A stretch of 64,000 bases of DNA, from the NCBI GenBank assembly GCA_964019425.1, contig OZ025781.1:124001-188000 (forward strand), given 5' to 3'. Below are positions 21,326-29,284 of this stretch, one piece after another (positions within the stretch are counted from its first letter, which is position 1; every line of letters begins with the position of its first letter). The DNA is from Flectonema sp. DT1601. Lineage: Eukaryota > Euglenozoa > Diplonemea > Diplonemida > Diplonemidae. The notes under the pieces were generated by a model, which saw only the letters and a list, made by a program, of their open reading frames with translations, had not been told where the DNA came from and searched no databases. The position numbers were made by a program, and so were the translations under genes.

Positions 21326-21751
21326 TTAAGAAGCTTTTTTTCTTCTTTTAATAGTTTTTTTCACTGTTTTGTCAGTTTCATCTTCAGAGTTATTGTCTTC
21401 GCTGTTGCTGTTGCTTTCGTTTACTGCTAAGTGATCATCGTTACCAGTTTTCGATGACAGCATCGAAAGCCATTTTGGGTTAGCATGTTTTAATACCGAT
21501 TTTGGTAGTTTCTTAAGCAATTCTAGAGTCTCTTTAGCTCCTTCTCCATTAGGAATGTCATCAATATCGTCGTCACTTGTGCTGTCATCCTCATCATTAG
21601 CTGGAGGTGTTGGTCTCTTTGTCTTCTTTACTACTTTATTAGTTGTTTTTAGTGGTTTTGTCGATGACGTTGTTTTCTTTTTCTTCTTCTGATTTACTTT
21701 CTTTACGAGTCCCTTTTTGAGGGCTCCGAGCATCTGCATACTCCTCGTCAT
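21326..21751 (-). CDS. Lysine-rich/acidic low-complexity protein, unrecognised
   Basis: The protein has 141 residues. Residues 15-55 are strongly basic (KKVNQKKKKKTTSS, KKTKRPTPP), 55-70 acidic (DDSTSDDDIDD), 75-100 a short helical core (ETLELLKKLPKSVLKH), then an Asn/Ser/Glu-rich acidic stretch and a basic KKTIKRRKKAS end. Composition suggests a nuclear or nucleolar protein, but no domain is recognised. TTCTTCCCGTCTGAAACAG before the ATG is a good acceptor. Confidence 0.6.
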   Translation of the reverse strand: MTRSMQMLGALKKGLVKKVNQKKKKKTTSSTKPLKTTNKVVKKTKRPTPPANDEDDSTSDDDIDDIPNGEGAKETLELLKKLPKSVLKHANPKWLSMLSSKTGNDDHLAVNESNSNSEDNNSEDETDKTVKKTIKRRKKAS

Positions 21752-21916
21752 GTTTTAATTGTGTTCTCTGTTTCAGACGGGAAGAACATAATAACGTCGT
21801 AATTAATGTTAATTTCACAAAGTACAATACAATAGCCAGGGGAAAAAAAATATATATATATAAATATTTTGCTTACTAAAAATTAAAACGATACAAGTAC
21901 AATAGAAGAATAAAAA

Positions 21917-23122
21917 CTAATAGTAACCAGGGCTACCTCTCATCGGTGGAGACTGTGTATATGGTTGTCTAAATCGAGGAGGTGATACTTGTCTGTAATC
22001 ATAAGGAGACGGTGGTTGAATGGGTGACCTTCCATAAAGTGCTTCAACTCGTTGAGTAGGTGACAGACCAAGACCTCCATGAATAGGACGAGTTAAGGGA
22101 ATAGAATAACTAGGAACGTTACCACTGTCTAAGAGAAGTGATTGCCATTTAGGCCACTCAACTGGAGCCCAGTCTTCTTGTGGAATCACAGGCGCTGTCA
22201 CAACCGGACGAGCAGCACGAGAGAGAGGATCGACATAAGCAGATGATTTCTTATTAGCCTGCCATCCTTTTGAGTATGCAGCCTTCAGACGGTGTCGCAT
22301 TTTCTTTTCATCTTCTGGAACTTCTTCTTCACCCTCAGGCATTTCATAATCAGGTGGAAAAGGACTTCCGTCGATATCTAATATTTCTTCTTGTTCCTCT
22401 TGTTCTTCTTCAGCTACTTCTTCAGCAGCAACTGCGTCATCTTTCTTTGTTGGTTTTGATGACTTGGCAGAGGGTTTTGCAGGTTTCTTAGGATCATCTT
22501 GTTCACTAAAGGGATTGTCCTTTAGCCATTTCTTAAAGGCAGGTTCCCACATGGTTTTTTCTTTCGTGCGATCGTCTCCTTTGTTTTGGTAGTATACTTT
22601 TCCGTCTTTGTTTTTCTTTTCAATCCATTTTCCAGAGCCTATCGCCTGTTTTATTGGATCGTCGGCCTTGTCAGAAGGCTTCGCTGCTGCGCTTTTTGCT
22701 GCTGGTTTTGCGGCTGATTTCTTTGACGGTGCTGCAGTTTCAGCAGCCGTAGGATTGTTTTTCAACCATTTTTTAAAAGCAGGTTCCCACATTGTTTTTT
22801 CTTTCGTTCGATCGTCTCCCTTGTTTTGGTAGTAGAGTTTTCCGTCTTTGTTTTTTTTTTCAACCCATTTTCCAGATTTCAGAGCCTCCTGAATAGGATC
22901 ATCAGTACCCTTTCCTGGAGCAGCAGCTTTCCCCCCTTTGGATGGCTTCTCGTTGTCTCCTCCTATAGGATTGTCTTTTAACCATTTCTTAAAAGCAGGA
23001 GCCCACATAGTCTTGTCTTTCGTTCGATCATCTCCCTTGTTTTGGTAGTATACTTTTCCATCTTTATTTTTTTTTTCGATCCATTTTCCAGACTTTAGAG
23101 CCTCCTCAATGGGATCTGACAT
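21917..23122 (-). CDS. Triple WW-like repeat protein
   Basis: The 401-residue protein carries three near-identical 50-residue repeats at about 3-52, 75-124 and 153-202. Each begins DPI-EALKSGKW and has YYQNKGDDRT, then KTMW-PAFKKWLK-NP. Spacing of the first Trp, the YY-N and the second Trp followed by Pro resembles a WW domain with a short insert before the second Trp; WW domains bind proline-rich ligands. Linkers are Lys/Ala/Pro-rich. Residues 230-285 are acidic and the tail is Pro/Tyr-rich (RSPIQPPSPYDYRQVSPP), itself a possible WW ligand, so self-association is conceivable (inference). The repeats are very similar at DNA level, indicating recent internal duplication or conversion. Confidence 0.7.
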   Translation of the reverse strand: MSDPIEEALKSGKWIEKKNKDGKVYYQNKGDDRTKDKTMWAPAFKKWLKDNPIGGDNEKPSKGGKAAAPGKGTDDPIQEALKSGKWVEKKNKDGKLYYQNKGDDRTKEKTMWEPAFKKWLKNNPTAAETAAPSKKSAAKPAAKSAAAKPSDKADDPIKQAIGSGKWIEKKNKDGKVYYQNKGDDRTKEKTMWEPAFKKWLKDNPFSEQDDPKKPAKPSAKSSKPTKKDDAVAAEEVAEEEQEEQEEILDIDGSPFPPDYEMPEGEEEVPEDEKKMRHRLKAAYSKGWQANKKSSAYVDPLSRAARPVVTAPVIPQEDWAPVEWPKWQSLLLDSGNVPSYSIPLTRPIHGGLGLSPTQRVEALYGRSPIQPPSPYDYRQVSPPRFRQPYTQSPPMRGSPGYY

Positions 23123-23709
23123 GTTTATTTGAAATTCTATGTTACAATAATAATATTATTACGTCAATCAAAAGTCTACTTAAATAGGATTGTCAATTCC
23201 GAGAGAATTTTTTGTTTTTCCGGCTTCGTTGGTATGTCGTGGTTGATTTTTTTTTTTTTTTTTTTTTTTTGCTCCTTGGGAGAAAAAAGATATTTTGAGT
23301 TTAAAAAAAGAGGGAAAAAAAAAAAAAAACGTGTTTATAAACAAAAAACATGCGAAAAAAAGAAAACGGCGGAGTAGATAAATCAGAGCTACTAACTCTG
23401 ACGTAAAACCGAAGCTGACTCTTGCTGACTGTGAATGTAGACTGGATGGCTGCTCAAATGTACGGGACTCTCACCCTCTTTGATGACCCCATTCCAATTC
23501 CTTTCAGATTCATTCACCTGCTGTAGAGAAAGGAGTCCCTGTCGGGGGATAATTACAAACAATCCCCAAAAGGACAATTCCCAAAATGGCATAGCAAAAA
23601 ACAAAGAAACAAACAACCCATCAAACTCCTCTCTCGAATAGGTTCATAATGAAATAAGGACAAATAGAAAAACTACTACTCCAAAAAAAAAAAAAAAAAA
23701 TCGTTGCAG
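23123..23709. other. Intergenic spacer
   Basis: No gene is supported. It contains A/T homopolymer runs and about 230 bases of ordinary complexity (23380-23650) with no recognisable product. Confidence 0.45.
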
Positions 23710-25509
23710 CTAGACTACTCGTTTATACTGACGGGGTTTGTACGGTTGGCAAATATCATTGGAGGTGTTCGCTAGACTTGAAGGAGCTCCAAATGACAGG
23801 TGCCAGTACAATTCAAATGTTTCAACGAGAGGACTGCGTACGTGTGAGTTAAAATTATCTAACAACCATCCAAAGTAATCATGTGGTATCATATCAATCA
23901 TTTCCTGAGTAACTACAAAATGACCTCCAATTCTGGGGAGGAGTTCACCAGTGAAATCTTCAAACGGCCAATCTTTCTCACCATATCCAGGTAGCTTTTG
24001 CATGACACGGACTTGGTGATTGTGACGTTCCCGATACTCGTTTCCGTCTAGAAGGGTTGCTGATTTGATCCTCTTACGAATATCATCGAGCCTCACTTTG
24101 ATGTCTTCAATCATAGCAGATCCTAATCCAACATATTGATTGTGTTGGTGAGAACATGAACGAGCTTCTTCAATCTTTTTTATAATTGAGAGGTCGGTTT
24201 CATCCCCTCTCATGAATACAACTGTTTGATATTTCTTTCTATACTTCCTTCGCAGATAGATTAAGTATCCAGCAACATAGTTACAGTCTTCTTGTTTGAG
24301 TAGTTTACAACCGAATCCTTCAGGATGTCGAACCCATAGATTGTAACCAGATTTTTGTAACGATGAGACTAATTCTGGGTTTACTCCGTCAATATGCTCA
24401 CCCAGAACAACAATCGTATCAGTCTTCCAATCGTCACCAGTATTCTCAGTTTTAATTTCTTGCATGTATCTATCGGGTACAATAACTCCAGTTAATAGTT
24501 CATTGACTTTCTTATCATAAGCCAAACTCACGAACTTATTATTAGCCGGTAAGCACTGAGGTATTAAATTATAAACATCTAATTGGACTGGAAGACCAAA
24601 GGCAACATGCCAACTGTATTCCCAAAATTGAGAATTTAAAACTGGTTTGTTAACGGTAAGCTCCTTAGCCTTCTCCCAAAATGAATCGTTTCTAGTAATG
24701 AAAGATTTCGGGACTACGAATTGAGCTGACTGGGGTGCCCTTCTTCGAGTTTCTAACACGCCAGTAAATTCAGAAAAATAAGTGTTCCATTGAGGGCCAT
24801 AACCAGCCCAATAAGGGTTGTGTAACCACATGCTATCAGCGTATATCAGTGGATGAAGTGATACGAATCCATCATATCCTCTTGAACAATTCAAAGCAGT
24901 TGTTAGTAACAACATTGGATCTATTCCCCCAGTGTGCCATTTAGGTCCGTGGCCGTGTAAGAATGCAATGCGATCTCTGATTGGTCTCTTTGGATCTTTG
25001 TCAGATAAATATCTAACATAACCTTGTTGTTCTTTACAATAAAGTTGTGGGTGATCTTTATCGAGGCAGACATAGTTGCTTATCCAGACTAAGAAACCAG
25101 CGTTCAGTAGCTCGTCCATCACGTTCTTTGGGCATATTGACCCCCCGATTACGATAAGAGTGTCGTTCACCTGAGGGACGGTTTTCCTGTATTTCCAATT
25201 TCCGACAGAATTCGATTCAACAACAATTGATTCATCGACAGGTTCTGGAGGCGGTGTCGTTTTTGCAGGTGGCAGTGTCGTTTTTTCAGATGACGGTGTT
25301 GGTGTTGACGACGACGTCGAGGATCCTATCTTTGCTGTCAGCTGTTTTAATTTTTCCTCCCATTCGGAGTTCAATTCAGTCCTGACTTGATTTATTTTCT
25401 TATTAACTTCATCCATATCAACTCCAAGTTTCTTTCTTGGAATCAGCATTGTGCTCATGTAAGCAGCAAGGATCAATGCCACTATCAAAATTACGATACG
25501 CTTCGGCAT
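23710..25509 (-). CDS. Signal-anchored protein with two DUF3431-like domains
   Basis: The 599-residue protein has a membrane segment at residues 4-23 (IVILIVALILAAYMSTMLI) after MPKR, then a charged coiled stalk and a Ser/Thr/Pro linker, a type II layout facing the ER/Golgi lumen or the outside. Residues about 110-340 match the DUF3431 pattern with FLHGHGPKWH and the later FWEYSWHVAFG. Residues about 365-590 repeat it in weaker form (VFMRGDETD in place of the HGH motif, then FELYWHLSFGAP). DUF3431 proteins are often discussed as glycosyltransferase-like, but no activity is assigned here. A paralogue lies at 56218-58036. A CTCCCCC-TTTTTTT-CCCCTCC tract precedes the start. Confidence 0.75.
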   Translation of the reverse strand: MPKRIVILIVALILAAYMSTMLIPRKKLGVDMDEVNKKINQVRTELNSEWEEKLKQLTAKIGSSTSSSTPTPSSEKTTLPPAKTTPPPEPVDESIVVESNSVGNWKYRKTVPQVNDTLIVIGGSICPKNVMDELLNAGFLVWISNYVCLDKDHPQLYCKEQQGYVRYLSDKDPKRPIRDRIAFLHGHGPKWHTGGIDPMLLLTTALNCSRGYDGFVSLHPLIYADSMWLHNPYWAGYGPQWNTYFSEFTGVLETRRRAPQSAQFVVPKSFITRNDSFWEKAKELTVNKPVLNSQFWEYSWHVAFGLPVQLDVYNLIPQCLPANNKFVSLAYDKKVNELLTGVIVPDRYMQEIKTENTGDDWKTDTIVVLGEHIDGVNPELVSSLQKSGYNLWVRHPEGFGCKLLKQEDCNYVAGYLIYLRRKYRKKYQTVVFMRGDETDLSIIKKIEEARSCSHQHNQYVGLGSAMIEDIKVRLDDIRKRIKSATLLDGNEYRERHNHQVRVMQKLPGYGEKDWPFEDFTGELLPRIGGHFVVTQEMIDMIPHDYFGWLLDNFNSHVRSPLVETFELYWHLSFGAPSSLANTSNDICQPYKPRQYKRVV

Positions 25510-25845
25510 TTTCTAAGATTTCCCGTTCTATTCCTTGTCGGAGGGGAAAAAAAGGGGGAGTATATGGCTGCGGCAAAGAACACTTACTAAATAATTAGAT
25601 TTTTAGCGACAATTTAAGTACTCGCTATCAGAAGTGAATATGAGAGGTAGTAAAAAGAAATATGAGCAAATGGCAAAGGAAATAATCAAAAAAAAAAAAA
25701 AAAGAAAAAAAAAACTAACTAAAAATATTATTTTCCTTTATGGGCGAAGTGTGTTTAGAGACGTCGTCTCTGTGTTGCCTAAGAACCAGTTCTTAGGGGT
25801 AATTGTTTTTTTTTTTTTTTTTCCCAGATGGATTGCCAGACGTAC
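25510..25845. other. Intergenic spacer
   Basis: It contains the pyrimidine tract upstream of the DUF3431 gene (minus strand), A-rich and T-rich runs, and no supported gene. Confidence 0.45.
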
Positions 25846-26652
25846 TTAGCATTGCTTCACAGCCATGTCTGTTATCCAATCATCTGTTTGATCAATAGCA
25901 GGAGGAGCACTTGGGACTACCTTAACATCTCGAGTGAAATTATTAACTTTTGAAAGCAAAAGTCGACGAACAGGTTTCGGCAGATCATTCGGTAGATCAT
26001 CAGCAGTACACTCACATAGTAATTGAAAGGTTCTTATTCCAGATCTACTTAGGCACTCTGCGTAATCCGATAAGTGTTCTGAATCCAAAAATTGAAACAT
26101 CTCATCAGATAAATGATACTTTTGAACAGATGAAGCTGACGGAGTCTCAACACTATCCTGTTGAGGCATTACATCAATAACTCCATTCTGTGAACTTATT
26201 CTTAGACTTCCTCCCTGTGACAATCCCAATTCTTTTAGTGTTTGTTCCGGAAGTAGTTCTACAGATGTTGGTAAGGACAGAATGATGTTGTCTGACTCTA
26301 GATGTTCATCTTTCTTTACTGCCAGTTCTATGACATCCTTTACAAGTAGACAACTGACTGGATCGAATGCGATGACAATAATCCGACCGTCAGAATTCTT
26401 TAAAATCATCTGAGGCTGTGGTGGAGCACTCTTTATTACCAAATGAATAGTATGGCTTTCAGGATCAGTAATCCCATATTCCCGAAGTGTTTTTCCATCT
26501 TCCATTGGCTTTCCTCGCACCACTAATCTCTGCAAACCAGCAGGAGGACCACCAGCATTAAAAACAGCAATACGAAGCTCTTCAACTAAGCTGTCTCCCT
26601 TAATCTTTACTGGGAACTCTTGACTGTCGAGGGTTTTAACGACGAAATCCAT
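25846..26652 (-). CDS. Tandem ubiquitin-like plus SAM-like domain protein
   Basis: From the ATG at 26652 the protein has 268 residues. Residues 1-78 are a ubiquitin-like domain (MDFVVKTLDSQEFPVKIKG, then LVVRGKPMEDGKTLREYGI). About 88-160 is a second ubiquitin-like domain (GRIIVIAFDPVS, then LKELGLSQGGSLRI). About 180-240 resembles a SAM domain (MFQFLDSEHLSDYAECLSRS, then FQLLCECTADDLPNDLPKPV). This suggests an adaptor in ubiquitin or signalling pathways (inference). The frame stays open to an ATG at 26805, but a splice acceptor (TTTTCTTTTCCAG) lies inside that extension and the extension is the leader shared with the S41 genes, so the inner ATG is preferred. Confidence 0.75.
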   Translation of the reverse strand: MDFVVKTLDSQEFPVKIKGDSLVEELRIAVFNAGGPPAGLQRLVVRGKPMEDGKTLREYGITDPESHTIHLVIKSAPPQPQMILKNSDGRIIVIAFDPVSCLLVKDVIELAVKKDEHLESDNIILSLPTSVELLPEQTLKELGLSQGGSLRISSQNGVIDVMPQQDSVETPSASSVQKYHLSDEMFQFLDSEHLSDYAECLSRSGIRTFQLLCECTADDLPNDLPKPVRRLLLSKVNNFTRDVKVVPSAPPAIDQTDDWITDMAVKQC

Positions 26653-27605
26653 TTTTATTTGAGCTTGAAAAAGAAAACTGATGATGAGAAGTTGTGGATT
26701 CATCGTATTGACTGGATGGGTAACTATTTGCGGTATCGACTTAGTACGAATATCTGTGTTGATGTCCTGGAAAAGAAAAGTATTAATCAATTTAGTGACT
26801 AACATTAAAAAACCAACACAGCCCAGCAGGTAGCTGTCGGGATAACGGAGCTAGTTGTTCAACGCCTGGGCTCCCTGTTGGGGGAAGTCATCCGACGATA
26901 GAGTTGTTTACTTGCATCCCATTGTTATCGAAACAAACGAAATTTATCTTTACGGTGTGAAGTCGCTTGAACAATATAAAAAATTACTCAGAAAATGTCG
27001 GGAAGACGGCAAATTTTGATCAAAAAGAGAAGAGGGACTTTGTTTTCTTCGAATCCTTTTTCTTTATTGACTCAATTAATACTCGTCGTTGTGCGATGGG
27101 CAATGAGCTGAACGTGTCCAATCCCAGGCGATGGTTCAAAAGGTATTCACGGCAATTCAGTACTGGTTCCCTGCTTGTGATGTCATTCTCAGACATCTAT
27201 TTCTTTTCTGTTGACAGTTCCCTTAAGAGAGGAGCAAAAGAAAGAAAGCAAAAAAGGTTTCAGAAAAACACGAAAATGAAAACAACAACTGTTGTACGGT
27301 TCCTAAAGTTGCCGATAGCAGCAGCTTTTCATGTCTTTTTTCCCCTCCTCCGCCTTCAATTCTTTTGTTTGTTTTTTTACTGACCACTGACTACCTCACA
27401 GTAGCAAGTGAAAAGCTAATGAAATTATAGCAATAAAGGACAGACAGAGAGTAATCTCCCATCTAACCGTTGTTCTATACGCAAGTTAATGGTCTAGAAT
27501 AGTAGAGAAACTAAATGAGAGTTTTAAGGAATGAATTCGTGGAAGAGATGTCACCAAGGATGTGGAAACGTTTGTCGAGTTACGTTTCTCTCTTAAATTC
27601 TCAGA
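26653..27605. repeat. Shared 5' module, copy at the ubiquitin-like gene
   Basis: This sequence is nearly the same as 54195-55140 upstream of S41 copy F, and parts recur upstream of copies A, B, C and E. On the minus strand it contains the gene leader, an acceptor (TTTTCTTTTCCAG ending at 26767) and the conserved AGCCCAG/CTGGGCT stem-loop region. Further out on the plus strand it carries one copy of the short MGNEL ORF (ATG at 27096). It appears to act as the 5' flank of whichever gene follows it. Confidence 0.7.
27096..27383 (+). other. MGNEL short ORF family, copy at the ubiquitin-like gene (coding status uncertain)
   Basis: This 95-codon plus-strand ORF begins MGNELNVSNPRRWFKRYSRQ, followed by a hydrophobic LLVMSFSDIYFFSV segment and a Lys/Arg-rich stretch. 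Related frames occur at 32152, about 32540, 40941, about 41335, 41733, 49478 and 54610-54750. Between versions the changes are mostly conservative or synonymous without indels over about 50 codons, but at least one copy is shifted at its start. It could be a peptide gene or a non-coding repeat. Confidence 0.35.
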
Positions 27606-28054
27606 TTGCATTCAAACTGGAAAAGAATAAAGAAAAAAGAAAAAAGAAAAAAAATAACTTCTCGTTATTAAGAAATCTTCAGTTCTGCTTTTAAAAAATC
27701 TCATCGCGACTTGCAAAGCATTAAAGATCAAAGTGGAAGCGAGCAACCCGCCGACAGAATGAAAGCTTCCAGTCGCTGACATAACCAGAGATATCACAAA
27801 CCAAAGCACACAACAGCTCGTTAATTACACGAGCTGGCTGAGAAAGATTCTCAAGGGAACAGTTAGAATATGAGTTTTGTTATATTAGTCAGTATTAGCT
27901 ATATTAGAGGAGAGTTATCACAAATCAAATCAAATAATTCATTAGGACTACACTCCTTACCATCCTAAGCGTTTTGCCGTTCTCATCAAACGGTCAGAAT
28001 ATGAGTTTTATTTTTATTCGTCGGCAGCATGTTGTGAATAATCGAATGCTCTAA

Positions 28055-28262
28055 GGTCAGTATCATTAATTTTAGAACAGAAAAGTGAGAATAAGAAAAG
28101 TAGAGATCAGTAAAAGAAAAGTATTCATTTCTGCAGTTTCCTAACATCAAAAGGGTAATAGAATATGTAGTTTTCAGGAGCCTTGATCTTATACTACTTG
28201 TCCCTTTTTAGGCCTTCATCAGTAAGTTCTAAGGGACTTCATTCTATGTTGAAGTTGCTTAT
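28055..28262 (-). mobile_element. 3'-terminal fragment of the Penelope-like RT element
   Basis: About 205 bases match 59380-59590, the stretch downstream of the reverse transcriptase element's last ORF, almost base for base and in the same orientation. Both stop at the same point on the 3' side (near AGTATCATTAATTTTAG on the plus strand). A 5'-truncated insertion is the simplest reading. Confidence 0.6.
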
Positions 28263-28659
28263 CGTGCTAGGCCTTCTAGTTAGTCAGTATTAATATCAGT
28301 CAATCAAAAAAAAAAGTCAAATGCAAAAAAAAGATTCATAGGACAACAAAACAAATAATGGTTGGATAGTTAGAGTTTGTTGTAGCATTAAATCAATATA
28401 TTTTTATAAAAAGAAATTTAAAAAAAAAAGCTATAACAACACAATTGTTAATTAGTAAGTAAAAGACGTAATCGAGTAATCTGAAGAGAGGGATGTTTTT
28501 TTCTTGCCGCGGTACTTACGCAGGATCCACGTCAGATAAAGAAGAATACACAACACTGGTGTAAAATAAAATGATTCCCAGCATTCCAATATAATCCACA
28601 GAGGTGGTTACATGTGATGAATTGATATATTAATTTGACGAATTAAAAAAAAAAAAAAA

Positions 28660-28960
28660 AAAGGAAATTAAACAACTGACTTTCCTGCACCACAAAAGTC
28701 CATACAACAGTTGCCAAACAAGTCAGAATTTTCAAACGACTAAACATAAGAAACGCTGATACCTGTTCGAAGATATCAGGGGAGGGGTGACTCTGATGGC
28801 AACATTGATGGGAAACACAAGGGTAGAATCACAAAACTCAAAACACATAAATGAATGAACCAAACTCCAGTACTTTTCACATAATCAAGTTTGGTTTCAC
28901 ATCGTCAAGTTGTGATTGTGATTTCATTTTCCACATGACACGCGGAGATAACGTTGGTTG
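28660..28960. repeat. Interspersed repeat with CTGATA/TATCAG stem (copy 1)
   Basis: It shares long blocks (CATAAGAAACGCTGATACCT, then TCAGGGGAGGGGTGACTCTG) with copies at 33785, 37560, 43135, 49980 and 62912. A six-base-pair stem CTGATA/TATCAG with a 12-base loop sits at 28756-28779. No coding capacity is seen. Confidence 0.6.
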
Positions 28961-29284
28961 ATTCCATCACTCTTTATCAAAGCCTTGCGACAACACAACC
29001 ATTAGGGATAGCAATTGGAACTTTCCGTGGCACTCGTAATAAGAAAAACTAATGCTATCAAACGTTTCCCTTCATAATAAAAACACGCATGAAGTAAAGG
29101 CAACTGAAAGACATCGTCACGTACTTAACAACAGAGGGCTATCAGAAGAAAACTTCGGTACAATTCGAACTGAATGAATAATTGACATTTCTAGTACGCC
29201 ATGATGACTACAGACTAGTTTCACTCTCCAGCTACATGAGAGAGAGTGACAGCATAATTAAATTAAGAAAGCAACACAGAAACA

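Larger units (their letters stand above)
27606..29284. other. Spacer between the ubiquitin-like gene and S41 copy A
   Basis: No gene is supported. It holds a 3' fragment of the reverse transcriptase element (28055-28262), a repeat of the CTGATA/TATCAG family (28660-28960), and AT-rich sequence also found in other array spacers (GTTATATTAGTCAGTATTAGC near 27877). Confidence 0.5.

Noticed and set aside
26653-26805. N-terminal extension of the ubiquitin-like and S41 frames starting MLVTKLI
   Set aside because: A splice acceptor falls inside it and the same extension precedes unrelated proteins, so it is 5' leader rather than protein.
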